45,085 bases of DNA, from NCBI GenBank assembly GCA_947591155.1, contig CANQDA010000028.1:1-45085 (forward strand). The letters are read 5' to 3'. The DNA comes from an uncultured Lachnospiraceae bacterium (GTDB lineage: Bacteria; Bacillota; Clostridia; Lachnospirales; Lachnospiraceae). A program made the position numbers and the translations under genes. Every line of letters begins with the position of its first letter. The first letter of the stretch is position 1. Shown here piece after piece: positions 33,994 to 43,631 of the stretch. The notes under the pieces were generated by a model. The model did no database searches. It was not told the DNA's origin and saw nothing but the letters and a program-made list of their open reading frames with translations.

Positions 33994-34521
33994 ATGAAAT
34001 TTACGATCAGCGGCAAAAATCTCGAGGTATCGGATGGCCTGAAGTCGGCGATCCGGGACAAGCTTGGCAAGCTGGAGCGGTATTTCACTCCGGACACAGA
34101 AATCATTGTGACATTGAGCGTGGAGAAGGAGCGTCAGAAGATCGAGGTGACGATCCCGGTGCGGGGGAATATCATCCGCTCCGAGCAGGTGAGCAACGAC
34201 ATGTACGTCTCCATCGATCTGGTGGAGGAAGTGATCGAGCGTCAGCTCCGTAAATATAAGGAGAAAATCATCGAGCGGCATCAGGACGGAGGCAACTTCA
34301 AGCAGGAGTTCATCGAGAAGGAGTCCGATCCGCTGGACGAAGTGAAGATCATCCGCACGAAGCATTTCGGAATGAAGCCGATGTACCCGGAGGACGCCTG
34401 CGTGCAGATGGAGCTTTTGGGGCACAATTTCTTCGTATTTTTCAACGCGGAGACCGAGGAGGTCAACGTCGTATACAAGAGAAAGGGCAACACCTACGGG
34501 CTGATCGAGCCGGAATTCTGA
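33994..34521 (+). CDS. hpf: Ribosome hibernation promoting factor, long form
   Basis: The 175-residue protein has an N-terminal S30AE domain (MKFTISGKNLEVSDGLKSAIRDKLGKLERYF, then basic EKERQKIEVTI). After a linker comes the C-terminal dimerisation domain (IIRTKHFGMKPMYPEDACVQMELLGHNFFVFFNAETEEVNVVYKRKGNTYGLIEP). It is the long HPF that forms 100S ribosome dimers in stationary phase. AAAGGAGT before the ATG at 33994 fits the start better than the upstream 33937 codon. It lies just upstream of secA, a common order in Firmicutes. Confidence 0.93.
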   Translation: MKFTISGKNLEVSDGLKSAIRDKLGKLERYFTPDTEIIVTLSVEKERQKIEVTIPVRGNIIRSEQVSNDMYVSIDLVEEVIERQLRKYKEKIIERHQDGGNFKQEFIEKESDPLDEVKIIRTKHFGMKPMYPEDACVQMELLGHNFFVFFNAETEEVNVVYKRKGNTYGLIEPEF

Positions 34522-34546
34522 CCGGTAGGCCGGAGAGCTTTGGCGG

Positions 34547-34581
34547 GCGCGGGACCATGAAGGCCCCGCGCTCATTTTTTG
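34547..34581 (+). terminator. Terminator after hpf
   Basis: GCGCGGG at 34547-34553 pairs with CCCGCGC at 34566-34572, followed after three bases by six T. Confidence 0.75.
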
Positions 34582-34592
34582 AAAAAACTGAT

Positions 34593-34621
34593 TGTCTTGT
34601 GCACCCGAAAGTGTTACAATA
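34593..34621 (+). promoter_or_regulatory. Promoter of secA
   Basis: TTGTCT at 34593-34598, a 17-base spacer and TACAAT at 34616-34621. Confidence 0.6.
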
Positions 34622-34709
34622 GATAGAACTTTGTATCTGGCTGACGAAGGAGCTGTCTTTCGGGAGCCTGTGAGTGTAACAGAATTCAGGATCAGATGGG
34701 AGAACCGGA

Positions 34710-37286
34710 ATGAAATTAATACAGAAAATTTTCGGAACGCACAGCGAGCGTGAGCTGAAGATGATCATGCCGCTGGTGGACAAGATAGAAGCGTTGCGTC
34801 CGCAGATGCAGGCGCTCTCGGACGAGGAGCTGAAAGCAAAGACGCCGGAGCTCAAGGAGCGCTATGCGAACGGCGAGACGCTGGACGATCTGCTTGTGGA
34901 AGCGTTTGCCGTGGTGCGCGAGGCAGCGAGGCGCGTGCTGGGTATGGAACACTACCGCGTGCAGCTGATCGGCGGCATCATTCTTCACCAGGGCCGTATC
35001 GCCGAGATGAAGACTGGTGAAGGTAAGACCCTCGTGGCGACGCTGCCGGCGTATCTGAACGCACTGGCTGGACAGGGCGTACACGTCGTCACGGTCAACG
35101 ATTATCTGGCCAACCGTGACGCGGAGTGGATGGGAGCGGTGCACCGTTTCCTCGGATTGACGGTCGGCTGTGTGCTCAATTCCATGAACAACGACGAGCG
35201 CAGGGAGCAGTACGCCTGCGACATCACCTATATCACGAACAACGAGGTGGGTTTCGACTATCTGCGCGACAACATGGTGATCTACAAGGAGCAGCTCGTG
35301 CAGAGGGATCTGGTCTATGCGATCATCGACGAGGTCGACTCGGTTCTGATCGACGAGGCGCGCACCCCGCTGATCATTTCCGGACAGAGCGGCAAATCCA
35401 CGAAGCTCTATGAGGTCTGCGACATTCTGGCGCGTCAGCTGCAGCGCGGCGAGGCGAGCGGCGAGGTGACAAAGATGACGGCCCTGATGGGTGAGGAGAT
35501 CACCGAGACGGGCGATTTCATCGTGAACGAGAAGGACAAGATCGTCACCCTCACGCAGCAGGGCGTCGAGAAGGTCGAGAAATTCTTCCAGATCGACAAC
35601 TTCTCTGATCCGGAGAACCTCGAGATCCAGCACAACGTCGACCTGGCGCTGCGCGCGAACAATCTCATGTTCCGCGATCAGGACTACGTCGTGAAGGACG
35701 ATCAGGTGCTCATCGTAGACGAGTTCACCGGACGTATCATGCCGGGCCGCCGCTATTCGGACGGCCTGCATCAGGCGATCGAGGCGAAGGAGCACGTGAA
35801 GGTGAAGCGCGAGAGCAAGACGCTCGCGACGATCACGTTCCAGAACTTCTTCAACAAATATCAGAAGAAATGCGGCATGACCGGTACGGCGCTGACCGAA
35901 GAGAGAGAATTCCGCGACATCTACGGCATGGACGTCATCGAGATCCCGACGAACCGTCCGGTATGCAGACAGGATCTGGACGACGCGGTCTACATGACGA
36001 AGAAGGAGAAATACCGCGCGGTTGTCGAGGCGGTCAAGGAAGCGCACGCGAAGGGACAGCCGGTGCTGGTCGGCACGATCACGATCGACGTGTCCGAGCT
36101 TATCAGCAGCCTGCTCAAGCGTGAGGGCATCAAGCACAATGTATTGAACGCGAAGTTCCACGAGCTCGAGGCCGAGATCGTGGCGGACGCAGGCGTTCAC
36201 GGGGCGGTCACGATCGCGACGAACATGGCCGGTCGTGGTACGGATATCAAGTTGGACGAGGAGGCGCGCGCGGCGGGCGGCCTGAAGATCATCGGCACCG
36301 AGCGCCATGAGTCGAGACGTATCGACAATCAGCTGCGTGGACGTTCCGGACGTCAGGGCGATCCGGGTGAGTCCAGATTCTATATTTCCCTCGAGGACGA
36401 TCTGATGCGCCTGTTCGGTTCCGAGAAGATGATGAAGGTCTTCCAGTCGCTCGGCGTGCAGGAGAACGAGCAGATCGAGCACAAGATGCTCTCCAACGCG
36501 ATCGAGAAGGCGCAGACGAAGATCGAGGGCAACAACTTCGGCATCCGCAAGAACCTGCTCGAGTACGATCAGGTCAACAACGAGCAGAGAGAGATCATTT
36601 ATGCGGAGCGCAGACGCGTGCTCGACGGCGAGGATATGCATGAGTCCATTCTCAAGATGATCTCGGATGTCGTGGGCGGCACGGTCGATATGTGTATCGG
36701 GGACAACGGGGATAAGGACGAGTGGGATCTGAACGAGATCAATTCCGTGCTGCGTCCGATCATTCCGATGAAGCCGGTCACGAAGGAGCTGATCGACAGC
36801 GTCTCCGACAAGAAGGAGCTGAAGGAGAAGCTTACGGATCGCGCGCTTGAGTTGTACGCGCTCAAGGAGAAGGAGTTTGAAGACAAGGAGCAGATGCGCG
36901 AGATCGAGCGCGTGATCCTGCTGAAGGTGATTGACCGCAAGTGGATGGATCACATCGACGACATGGATCAGCTGCGCCAGGGCATCGGCCTGCAGGCATA
37001 CGGACAGAAAGATCCGCTCGTGGAGTACAAGATGAGCGCCTACGAGATGTTCGACGCGATGACCTCCGCGATCCAGGAGGACACCGTGAAGCTGATGTTC
37101 CACGTCAAGGTGGAGCAGAAGGTCGAGCGCGAGGAGGTCGCGAAGGTGACCGGCACGAACAAGGACGATTCCGGCCCGCGCGCCCCGAAGAAGCGCACGG
37201 AGCAGAAGATCTACCCGAACGATCCCTGCCCCTGCGGCAGCGGAAAGAAGTACAAGCAGTGCTGCGGCAGAAAGAAAGCGTCGTAA
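34710..37286 (+). CDS. secA: Protein translocase ATPase SecA
   Basis: The 858-residue motor has Walker A MKTGEGKT near residue 105, the DEAD-like Walker [21 protein letters not shown], the preprotein cross-linking region, the second nucleotide domain ([62 protein letters not shown]) and a C-terminal SEC-C zinc motif ([18 protein letters not shown]). It drives secretion through SecYEG. All motifs are intact and the length is normal. Confidence 0.97.
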   Translation: MKLIQKIFGTHSERELKMIMPLVDKIEALRPQMQALSDEELKAKTPELKERYANGETLDDLLVEAFAVVREAARRVLGMEHYRVQLIGGIILHQGRIAEMKTGEGKTLVATLPAYLNALAGQGVHVVTVNDYLANRDAEWMGAVHRFLGLTVGCVLNSMNNDERREQYACDITYITNNEVGFDYLRDNMVIYKEQLVQRDLVYAIIDEVDSVLIDEARTPLIISGQSGKSTKLYEVCDILARQLQRGEASGEVTKMTALMGEEITETGDFIVNEKDKIVTLTQQGVEKVEKFFQIDNFSDPENLEIQHNVDLALRANNLMFRDQDYVVKDDQVLIVDEFTGRIMPGRRYSDGLHQAIEAKEHVKVKRESKTLATITFQNFFNKYQKKCGMTGTALTEEREFRDIYGMDVIEIPTNRPVCRQDLDDAVYMTKKEKYRAVVEAVKEAHAKGQPVLVGTITIDVSELISSLLKREGIKHNVLNAKFHELEAEIVADAGVHGAVTIATNMAGRGTDIKLDEEARAAGGLKIIGTERHESRRIDNQLRGRSGRQGDPGESRFYISLEDDLMRLFGSEKMMKVFQSLGVQENEQIEHKMLSNAIEKAQTKIEGNNFGIRKNLLEYDQVNNEQREIIYAERRRVLDGEDMHESILKMISDVVGGTVDMCIGDNGDKDEWDLNEINSVLRPIIPMKPVTKELIDSVSDKKELKEKLTDRALELYALKEKEFEDKEQMREIERVILLKVIDRKWMDHIDDMDQLRQGIGLQAYGQKDPLVEYKMSAYEMFDAMTSAIQEDTVKLMFHVKVEQKVEREEVAKVTGTNKDDSGPRAPKKRTEQKIYPNDPCPCGSGKKYKQCCGRKKAS

Positions 37287-37306
37287 GACTATATAAGATA
37301 CCGGAC

Positions 37307-37443
37307 GTGCGGCGCGCGAGATTTCCTTCGGAGCCCGCTTGCGCTTATTACCGAAGCGTAGCGGTACGTAAGCTCGCGCGAAGCACTCGCTAAGTACCGA
37401 CGCTTCTTTATGACTCCGAGAGGAAACCTGCGCGCGCCCGCAC
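37307..37443 (+). repeat. Large imperfect inverted repeat between secA and prfB
   Basis: The arms GTGCGGcGCGCG and TTCCTtCGGAG (37307-37333) pair with CTCCGagAGGAA and GCGCGCgCCCGCAC (37414-37443). Inside, GAAGCGT and CGGTAC (37353-37366) pair with GTACCG and ACGCTTC (37394-37406). It would form a 137-base cruciform or a long RNA hairpin. No T-run follows. The intergenic stretch 37287-37586 otherwise holds a small hairpin around 37470-37495 (ATTTCCGG/CCGGAAAT). Confidence 0.55.
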
Positions 37444-37586
37444 TGTATACATGGACAGGAACCGCAGGGATTTCCGGCGCGTTTTTCCCGGAAATACCAT
37501 AAAGCTGGTTTTCCGGGGAAAATGTCCGGAAGGGTACCGTGCGGTTCCGTCCTGAATCAATAAAAATGTAGAAAGAAGGTGACACT

Positions 37587-38718
37587 GTGGTAGAGTTAGA
37601 TCAGTTCAAGACCGTACTTGCAAGCTACACGGAGCCATTGGTGGAAGTGAGGGATTCACTTTAACCTCGTAAGTAAAGAACAGAGGATTCAGGAGCTTGA
37701 GCGCGAGATGGAGGCGCCCGATTTCTGGGACAATCCGGAGCGGTCGCAGGAGATGATGAAGACGCTCAAGTCTCTGAAGGACGACATTGAGGGATACAAT
37801 CAGCTCAAAGAGCAGTACGAGGAGATCGAGCTGCTCATCGAGATGGGCTACGAGGAGAACGACCCTGCGGTGATCCCGGAGATCGAGGAGACCCTGCAGG
37901 CGTTCCAGACGGCGTTTGACGACATCCGGATCAAGACGCTGCTCTCCGGCGAGTACGACGCAAACAACGCGATCGTCACGCTTCAGGCGGGAGCCGGCGG
38001 GACAGAGGCCTGCGACTGGGTGTCTATGCTTTACCGCATGTATACGCGCTGGGCGGACAAACGTGGCTACCAGGTGGAAGTCCTCGACTATCTCGACGGC
38101 GAGGAGGCCGGGATCAAGTCCGTGACCTTTCAGGTCAACGGCGAGAACGCGTATGGCTATCTGCGTTCGGAGAAGGGCGTGCATCGTCTGGTGCGCATTT
38201 CCCCGTTCAACGCGGCCGGCAAGCGACAGACGTCCTTTGCGGGTTGTCTGGTGATGCCGGAGCTCAGCGACGACGTGGACATCGAGATCGATCCGGACGA
38301 CCTGCGCATCGACACCTACCGTTCGAGCGGCGCGGGCGGACAGCACATCAACAAGACTTCCTCGGCGATCCGAATCACGCATCTGCCGACCGGCATCGTC
38401 GTGCAGTGCCAGAATGAGCGCTCGCAACATCAGAACAAAGACAAGGCGATGCAGATGCTCAAGGGCAAGCTGTACGAGCTGAAACTGCAGGAGAACGCGG
38501 AGAAGAAGTCCGACATCCGCGGCGAGGTGACGGACAACGCCTGGGGCAACCAGATCCGTTCGTACGTCATGCAGCCGTACAAGATGGTGAAGGATCTGCG
38601 GACGAACGCGGAGACCGGAAACGTGGACAGCGTGATGGACGGAAATATCGACATGTTCATGAACGCGTACTTGAAATGGGTGTCGCTCGGCGAAAAAGAA
38701 TCTGGGAACGACGCATAA
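37587..38718 (+). CDS. prfB: Peptide chain release factor 2, with programmed +1 frameshift at a TAA
   Basis: The product is about 376 residues when read with a +1 shift. The first 25 codons (GTG start at 37587 with AAGAAGGTG upstream) end LVEVRDSL and stop at CTT TAA (37659-37664). Skipping T37662 continues as AAC and then NLVSKEQRIQELERE, a perfect match to other RF2 starts where the residue is Asp from TGAC. The body has the SPF anticodon-like motif (RISPFNAAGKRQTSF) and GGQ (RSSGAGGQHINKTSSA). The oddity is TAA in place of TGA at the autoregulatory shift, and the internal Shine-Dalgarno stretch (GTGAGGG) is weaker and farther than usual. Confidence 0.88.
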
Positions 38719-38836
38719 CGGTATTGCGGCAGAAGACAGGAACCCATATCGTAAGAAACTATTGCGGGAAAACACAGACGATCCGTCTGCGCGCGAAGCA
38801 CAGTGGGTCGGAATCTGGTTGTGAGGAGAGGGTAGA

Positions 38837-39280
38837 ATGGCGGACAACTCAAAATACTTTGTCGTCAGGCAGAAGGCTGTCCCGGAAGTGCTCTTGAAGG
38901 TCGTGGAGGCCAAGATGCTTTTGGAGACCCGCCGTGTGGAGACTGTTCAGGAAGCGGCGGACCGGGTGGGGATCAGCAGAAGTTCCTTTTATAAATACAA
39001 GGATGACATCTTTCCGTTCCGGGACAATGTGAAGGGCAAGACGTTCACCTTCATGATCCAGATGCACGATGAGCCGGGGCTCCTTTCGGATGTGCTGAGC
39101 ATCGTGGCGGAGTACAAGGCGAATATTCTGACGATCCACCAGAGCATTCCGACGAACGGCGTGGCAACGCTGACGCTGAGCGTGGAGATTCTCCCGGAGA
39201 CGGGGGACGTCTCTGGTATGATCGAGGCCATCGAGTCGAGGCCGGCGGTCCAGTATCTGAAGATACTGGGGCGGGAATGA
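38837..39280 (+). CDS. UPF0735 ACT domain protein (PheB-like)
   Basis: The 147-residue protein has an N-terminal helix-turn-helix-like part (VQEAADRVGISRSSFYKYKDDIFPF) and a C-terminal ACT domain (KTFTFMIQMHDEPGLLSDVLSIVAEYKANILTIHQSIPTNGVATLTLSVEI). The ACT fold binds amino acids. It sits 163 bases before homoserine dehydrogenase, a common pairing, so it may regulate aspartate-family synthesis; this is inference. GAGGAGAGG supports the ATG at 38837. Confidence 0.88.
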   Translation: MADNSKYFVVRQKAVPEVLLKVVEAKMLLETRRVETVQEAADRVGISRSSFYKYKDDIFPFRDNVKGKTFTFMIQMHDEPGLLSDVLSIVAEYKANILTIHQSIPTNGVATLTLSVEILPETGDVSGMIEAIESRPAVQYLKILGRE

Positions 39281-39443
39281 GACCGGCCGCTGCAGCGAAT
39301 CGAAACGATAGCAGGGGCAGAGAAAGCAAAATGAAAGTAATCCGGGAAGGGGATCAGAAAGCTTCCTGCGAAACAGAAAGAAGCGGCTGTCGGGAAGGAC
39401 AGAATGGCGGCTGAAGTAATCACAGAAAAGGATGGAGAATACT

Positions 39444-40661
39444 ATGGTACAGGTTGCGGTTTTGGGATACGGGACGGTGGGTTCCGGCGTGGTGAAGGTG
39501 ATCGAGACAAACCACGACAGCATTCTGGAAAAGGCGGGCGTGGATCTGCGCGTGAAATATGTGCTGGATCTGCGCGATTTTCCGGGGGATCCGATTCAGG
39601 ATCGGATTGTCCATGACTATGACGTTATCGTGAACGACCCGGAAGTCAAAGTCGTGGTCGAGGTGATGGGCGGCACGGAGCCGGCGTTCACTTTCTCGCA
39701 GAAGGCGCTGGCAGCGGGCAAGAGCGTGTGTACGTCCAACAAGGAACTGGTGGCACGGCACGGCACGGAGCTTCAGAAGCTTGCACGCGAGAACAACGCA
39801 AGCTATCTCTTTGAGGCGAGCTGCGGCGGCGGGATTCCGATCATCCGCCCGCTTCGCACGTCGCTGACCGCGGATGTGATCGATGAGATCACGGGCATCC
39901 TGAACGGGACGACGAATTATATTCTCACCAAGATGATCGACGAGGGCCTTGAGTTCGACGATGTGCTCCGCGACGCGCAGCAGAAGGGTTACGCGGAGCG
40001 CAATCCGGAGGCCGACATCGAGGGACACGACGCGTGCCGGAAGATCGCGATCCTCTCCTCGCTCGCCTACGGGAAGCGGGTGGATTTCACCGACATTTAC
40101 ACCGAGGGGATCACGAAGATCAGCTCGGCTGACATCAAATACGCGCGCGCGATGGAAAAGACGATCAAGCTTCTCGCCTTCAGCAGACGGGAGGGCGACG
40201 AGGTGATGGCTATGGTCGCGCCGTACATCGTGGATAAGGAAGATCCGCTCTACAGCGTGAGCGGTGTGTTCAACGCGATCTTTGTGCACGGAAACATGCT
40301 CGGCGACGCGATGTTCTACGGACAGGGCGCCGGCAAGGAGGCGACGGCGAGCGCGGTGGCGGCGGACGTCGTCGAGGCGGCTCAGGTGCTCGGGACGGGC
40401 GTGATCTCCGAGTGGAAGCCGGAGAAGCAGAAGCTGAAGGATGTCTCCAACACGAGAAAACCGTTCTTTGTGCGCGTGCCGGGCGACGCGTCCGAGCGCC
40501 GGAAGATGGAGGCGATCTTCGGGCCGATCGAGGTGGTGGACGCCGGAGTCGACGGGGAGTACGGTTTTATCACCGAGGTGATGACGGAGGCGGAGTACGA
40601 GTCCCGCGCGTCGCAGGTGGATGGGATCCTGAGTATGATCCGCATCCGTGAAAAGCAGTAA
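39444..40661 (+). CDS. hom: Homoserine dehydrogenase
   Basis: The 405-residue enzyme starts with a Rossmann dinucleotide site (VAVLGYGTVGSGVVKVI) and has the catalytic region with SVCTSNKELVA, FEASCGGGIPIIRPL, ITGILNGTTNYIL and EADIEGHDACRKIAIL. A C-terminal ACT-like regulatory segment of about 80 residues follows (PFFVRVPGDASERRKMEAIFG). It reduces aspartate semialdehyde to homoserine. The start at 39444 has GGAG six bases upstream; the ATG at 39432 has no spaced RBS. The next gene may be the homoserine kinase. Confidence 0.95.
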   Translation: MVQVAVLGYGTVGSGVVKVIETNHDSILEKAGVDLRVKYVLDLRDFPGDPIQDRIVHDYDVIVNDPEVKVVVEVMGGTEPAFTFSQKALAAGKSVCTSNKELVARHGTELQKLARENNASYLFEASCGGGIPIIRPLRTSLTADVIDEITGILNGTTNYILTKMIDEGLEFDDVLRDAQQKGYAERNPEADIEGHDACRKIAILSSLAYGKRVDFTDIYTEGITKISSADIKYARAMEKTIKLLAFSRREGDEVMAMVAPYIVDKEDPLYSVSGVFNAIFVHGNMLGDAMFYGQGAGKEATASAVAADVVEAAQVLGTGVISEWKPEKQKLKDVSNTRKPFFVRVPGDASERRKMEAIFGPIEVVDAGVDGEYGFITEVMTEAEYESRASQVDGILSMIRIREKQ

Positions 40662-40665
40662 ATAA

Positions 40666-40755
40666 AACAGAAAGGGATTTACGGACATGGCTGATCCGTT
40701 TGTTTCGATACGCGGAGTGAGTGATAGCCTGTCCGTATCTTTTGGGTAAATCCGT
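40666..40755 (+). promoter_or_regulatory. Nested inverted repeat before the iPGM-like gene
   Basis: GGATTTAC near 40674 pairs with GTAAATCC just before the ATG (40746-40753), and TACGGACA pairs with TGTCCGTA inside it. The outer 3' arm overlaps the ribosome-binding area of the gene at 40756, which has no obvious Shine-Dalgarno otherwise. It may control translation of that gene. Confidence 0.4.
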
Positions 40756-41961
40756 ATGAAATATCTTGTAGTTTTGGGAGACGGAATGGCGGATGAGCCG
40801 CAGGATGCGCTCGGCGGCCGTACTTTACTGGAGGCGGCGCACACGCCGGTGATGGACCGGCTGGCCGCGACGGGCGAGGTAGGGATGCTGCGCACGATCC
40901 CGAGAGGGATGAGCCCGGGCAGCGACACGGCGAATCTCGCGGTGCTTGGCTACGATCCGAAGCGTTATTACACGGGGCGTTCCCCGCTCGAAGCGCTCTC
41001 TATCGGCGTGCCGATGAAGGACACGGACGTCGCGCTGCGCTGCAATCTCGTGACGCTTAGCGAGGAAGAGCCGTTTGAGGAGAAGCGCATCCTCGATCAC
41101 AGCTCGGGAGAGATCAGCACAGAGGACGCGGCGGTCCTGCTGGAGGCGGTCCGGAAGGAGCTGGAGAATGAGACCTATCAGTTCTATGTGGGAACGAGCT
41201 ACCGCCACTGCGTGATCTGGGCGAACGGGAGAGTCGAGGAGCTGGACGCGCCGCACGACCATCTGACTGAGGTGATCGGGCAGTATTTGCCCAAAAATGA
41301 GGTGCTGCGCGCGATGATGAAGCGCAGCTATGAGATCCTCGATCAGCACCCGATCAATCAGGAGCGCAGGGCGAAAGGGCTGAATCCGGCGAACAGCTGT
41401 TGGTTCTGGGGCGCGGGCACAAAGCCGATCCTGAGCTCTTTTGAAGAAGCGTTTGGGAAAAAAGGCGCGATGATCTCGGCGGTCGATCTGCTGAAGGGCA
41501 TTGCGGTCGGAGCCGGTATGCGCGTGATCCAGGTGCCCGGGGCAAACGGCGGATTAAGCACGAATTATGAGGGCAAAGCGCAGGCGGCGGTGGACGCGGT
41601 CCTGAAGGAGGGCGCGGATTTCGCCTATGTGCATCTGGAGGCCTCGGACGAGATGGGGCATCAGGGCAGCCTGGAGCGAAAGCTCAAGGCGATCGAGAAT
41701 CTGGACGCCAGAGTGTTAAAACCCATCACGGAGCAGTTGAACGCGTCTGGAGAGCCGTACCGTCTTCTGGTATTGCCGGACCATCCGACGCCGATCCGCA
41801 TCCGCACACACACGGCCGATCCCGTGCCGTATCTGCTGTACGACAGCACGAAAAAACTCGGCGACGGCAGACCGTACGGCGAGACCTCGGCGACGGAGAG
41901 CGGTATCATGCGCGAAGAGGGATACCGGATGATGCGGGTGCTGTTGGAGCAGGAGAATTGA
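40756..41961 (+). CDS. Cofactor-independent phosphoglycerate mutase-like protein, possible homoserine kinase
   Basis: The 401-residue protein is of the archaeal-type iPGM (alkaline phosphatase superfamily) family: VLGDGMADEP at the start, PGSDTANLAVLGYDPKRYYTGRSPLEA with the phospho-Ser, and HLEASDEMGHQGSLERKLKAIE and LPDHPTPI for metal binding. Members beside homoserine dehydrogenase and lacking a GHMP-type ThrB have been proposed as alternative homoserine kinases, and here the neighbour is hom. Threonine synthase and classic thrB are not in the window. The exact activity is therefore open between mutase and kinase. Confidence 0.85.
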   Translation: MKYLVVLGDGMADEPQDALGGRTLLEAAHTPVMDRLAATGEVGMLRTIPRGMSPGSDTANLAVLGYDPKRYYTGRSPLEALSIGVPMKDTDVALRCNLVTLSEEEPFEEKRILDHSSGEISTEDAAVLLEAVRKELENETYQFYVGTSYRHCVIWANGRVEELDAPHDHLTEVIGQYLPKNEVLRAMMKRSYEILDQHPINQERRAKGLNPANSCWFWGAGTKPILSSFEEAFGKKGAMISAVDLLKGIAVGAGMRVIQVPGANGGLSTNYEGKAQAAVDAVLKEGADFAYVHLEASDEMGHQGSLERKLKAIENLDARVLKPITEQLNASGEPYRLLVLPDHPTPIRIRTHTADPVPYLLYDSTKKLGDGRPYGETSATESGIMREEGYRMMRVLLEQEN

Positions 41962-41995
41962 ATTAGGAAACGGGAAAACAGATCCAAAAGTAATA

Positions 41996-42031
41996 GACCG
42001 GCGACAGTCTGATCCGCGACTGCCGCCGGTC
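41996..42031 (+). terminator. Bidirectional hairpin between the iPGM-like gene and the DUF975 gene
   Basis: GACCGGCG-a-CAGTC pairs with GACTG-c-CGCCGGTC (thirteen pairs, one mismatch, 8-base loop). The minus side is followed by TATTACTTTT. It lies between convergent genes. Confidence 0.65.
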
Positions 42032-42092
42032 CTTGTGATGATATGAAACACGGTAAGCGCTAAGCTGACATAAAGTGATTACTGGATGAACG

Positions 42093-42848
42093 TTAAACAA
42101 ACGCATCTGTTTCGGCATAGCTTTGTTCGCTGCGCGCCTCTTCGATCAGATCCAGATAGAAGAGCGCCTGCGTGGTGTTGAGGTACGGGCGGGCAAACAA
42201 CAGCCCGATCCCGGCGGAGAGTACGCCGAGCAGCATCACTCCGATAAAGGAGAGCATCAGGTAGAGCATCCGCCTGCGGCTCCCGCGCATGAGGCGCATA
42301 CTTTCCCGGATGAGCTGCGCGCCGGACTTTTGCGGGTCGTCGCAGTAGAGAAAGAACACCATGCTCAATCCGAGCTCGAGCCATACCATGACGACGAGAA
42401 GCACAAGGAGCGCTCCGTACATCGGAAGCCAGTTCCGCATCTCGTTTTCATTGAGTATGTGCGGCAGGATCCAGAGCGCCAGATTGACGGAGATCGTCTG
42501 GATCACGAACTGCACGGCCGCGAACACTGCAACGGATTCGGGATGTACGGAAAACGCGCCGGTGAGCTGACCGATCCGTGTCTCCTGCCCCCGGCAGAGA
42601 TTCAGGTACACCGCGGCCTGCCCGGCACAAAAAAGATAATATACGATATTGATCAACAGGGAACCGATCAGTCCGAGCACAAAATTGATCGTCCCGCCGG
42701 TCGTCGGAAACGCAAAGTCCAGAATATAGGAGGCCAGAAGATAGAGCATGGACACGAGAAACGTGACCAACGCCAGAAAGCCGTGTTTCTCCATCATCAG
42801 CGTGCGGGCCCGGCATTTCAGTTCGCGCGTGTTTGGCCGGTTTTTCAT
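42093..42848 (-). CDS. DUF975 family integral membrane protein
   Basis: The 251-residue protein has six hydrophobic segments and the DUF975 start (NTRELKCRARTLM) and end (ARPYLNTTQALFYLDLIEEA, matching the family's Y-x-x-x-x-A-x-F-Y). The function is unknown. Its ATG overlaps the stop of the upstream DUF4190 gene by four bases (ATGA on the minus strand), so the two are coupled. Confidence 0.85.
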   Translation of the reverse strand: MKNRPNTRELKCRARTLMMEKHGFLALVTFLVSMLYLLASYILDFAFPTTGGTINFVLGLIGSLLINIVYYLFCAGQAAVYLNLCRGQETRIGQLTGAFSVHPESVAVFAAVQFVIQTISVNLALWILPHILNENEMRNWLPMYGALLVLLVVMVWLELGLSMVFFLYCDDPQKSGAQLIRESMRLMRGSRRRMLYLMLSFIGVMLLGVLSAGIGLLFARPYLNTTQALFYLDLIEEARSEQSYAETDAFV

Positions 42849-43420
42849 ATGAAATCCCCCTTTCCCTCCGGGAGCTGTCTGGACGGTTCGGTTGGGGCAT
42901 CGTCCTGCCCGTCGTCGCCATCGCCGACAGCGTCGTCCTTCTCCTCTGTATCAGTCCCGTCATCCGCAGGAAACAGCTCGTCAAGTATATGATCTGAGCT
43001 GTCCGCCGGAGAGGATCCATTCATTTCAGAACCATCAATTCCAAGAATGTCCTTCAGTGCGGGGAACATCGTCACCAGCTCCCGGTCGAGATCAAAGGAA
43101 GCGTCGCCAAGATAATACCGCAGATAGTTTTCCATGTAGGCGCGCATCTGCGCGTTCGTCAGCACCATCCACACCGACGCGAGGGTGATCCCGAGGGAAA
43201 GGCACATCCCGATCACACCGCAGACGACGCCGGTCTTGCTCTTGCCTGGTAGCTTGTTCTTGCCGCGCGAGAGGATCGCGAGCAGCAGCGCCATCGCTCC
43301 GCAGGGGATGGAGATATAAAAGACCAGACAGGTAAACAGCGAGATCACGCCGAGCACGACCGCGCCGGTGGCCATCGGGTTTCTGGAATATCCGTACGAA
43401 TAGCCATATTCAGTGTCCAT
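42845..43420 (-). CDS. DUF4190-type membrane protein
   Basis: The 191-residue protein has two membrane helices (NPMATGAVVLGVISLFTCLV and TGVVCGVIGMCLSLGITLAS) separated by a basic loop with GKNKLPGKSK, the common DUF4190 layout. An acidic Asp-rich tail (DGTDTEEKDDAVGDGDDG) follows. GGAAGGGA upstream supports the ATG at 43420 rather than one 30 bases farther. A promoter lies at 43502-43530 (minus). The function is unknown. Confidence 0.8.
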   Translation of the reverse strand: MDTEYGYSYGYSRNPMATGAVVLGVISLFTCLVFYISIPCGAMALLLAILSRGKNKLPGKSKTGVVCGVIGMCLSLGITLASVWMVLTNAQMRAYMENYLRYYLGDASFDLDRELVTMFPALKDILGIDGSEMNGSSPADSSDHILDELFPADDGTDTEEKDDAVGDGDDGQDDAPTEPSRQLPEGKGDFI

Positions 43421-43501
43421 AGTTATTTCCCTTCCTGACTGCCGAATCACGAAAAACTGTGAGACAGCAGTCGCTTTTCGCTTTCGATTTCATTTCGTAA
43501 T

Positions 43502-43530
43502 ATCATAGCACAAGGGAAAGAATCTGACAA
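43502..43530 (-). promoter_or_regulatory. Promoter of the DUF4190/DUF975 pair
   Basis: Minus-strand TTGTCA (43525-43530), 17 bases and TATGAT (43502-43507), with TGC before the -10. Confidence 0.65.
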
Positions 43531-43631
43531 GACTGCCTGAATTTTCCAACCAATATTTTCGAATAACAGGTAAACTATAAAGTGCAGACAGGTGTACTGC
43601 AATAATCAGGAAATATTGGAGGAGAAAACAA

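Noticed and set aside
37708..38718. prfB beginning at ATG 37708 without a frameshift
   Set aside because: It lacks an RBS and would drop about 40 conserved residues that are plainly encoded upstream.
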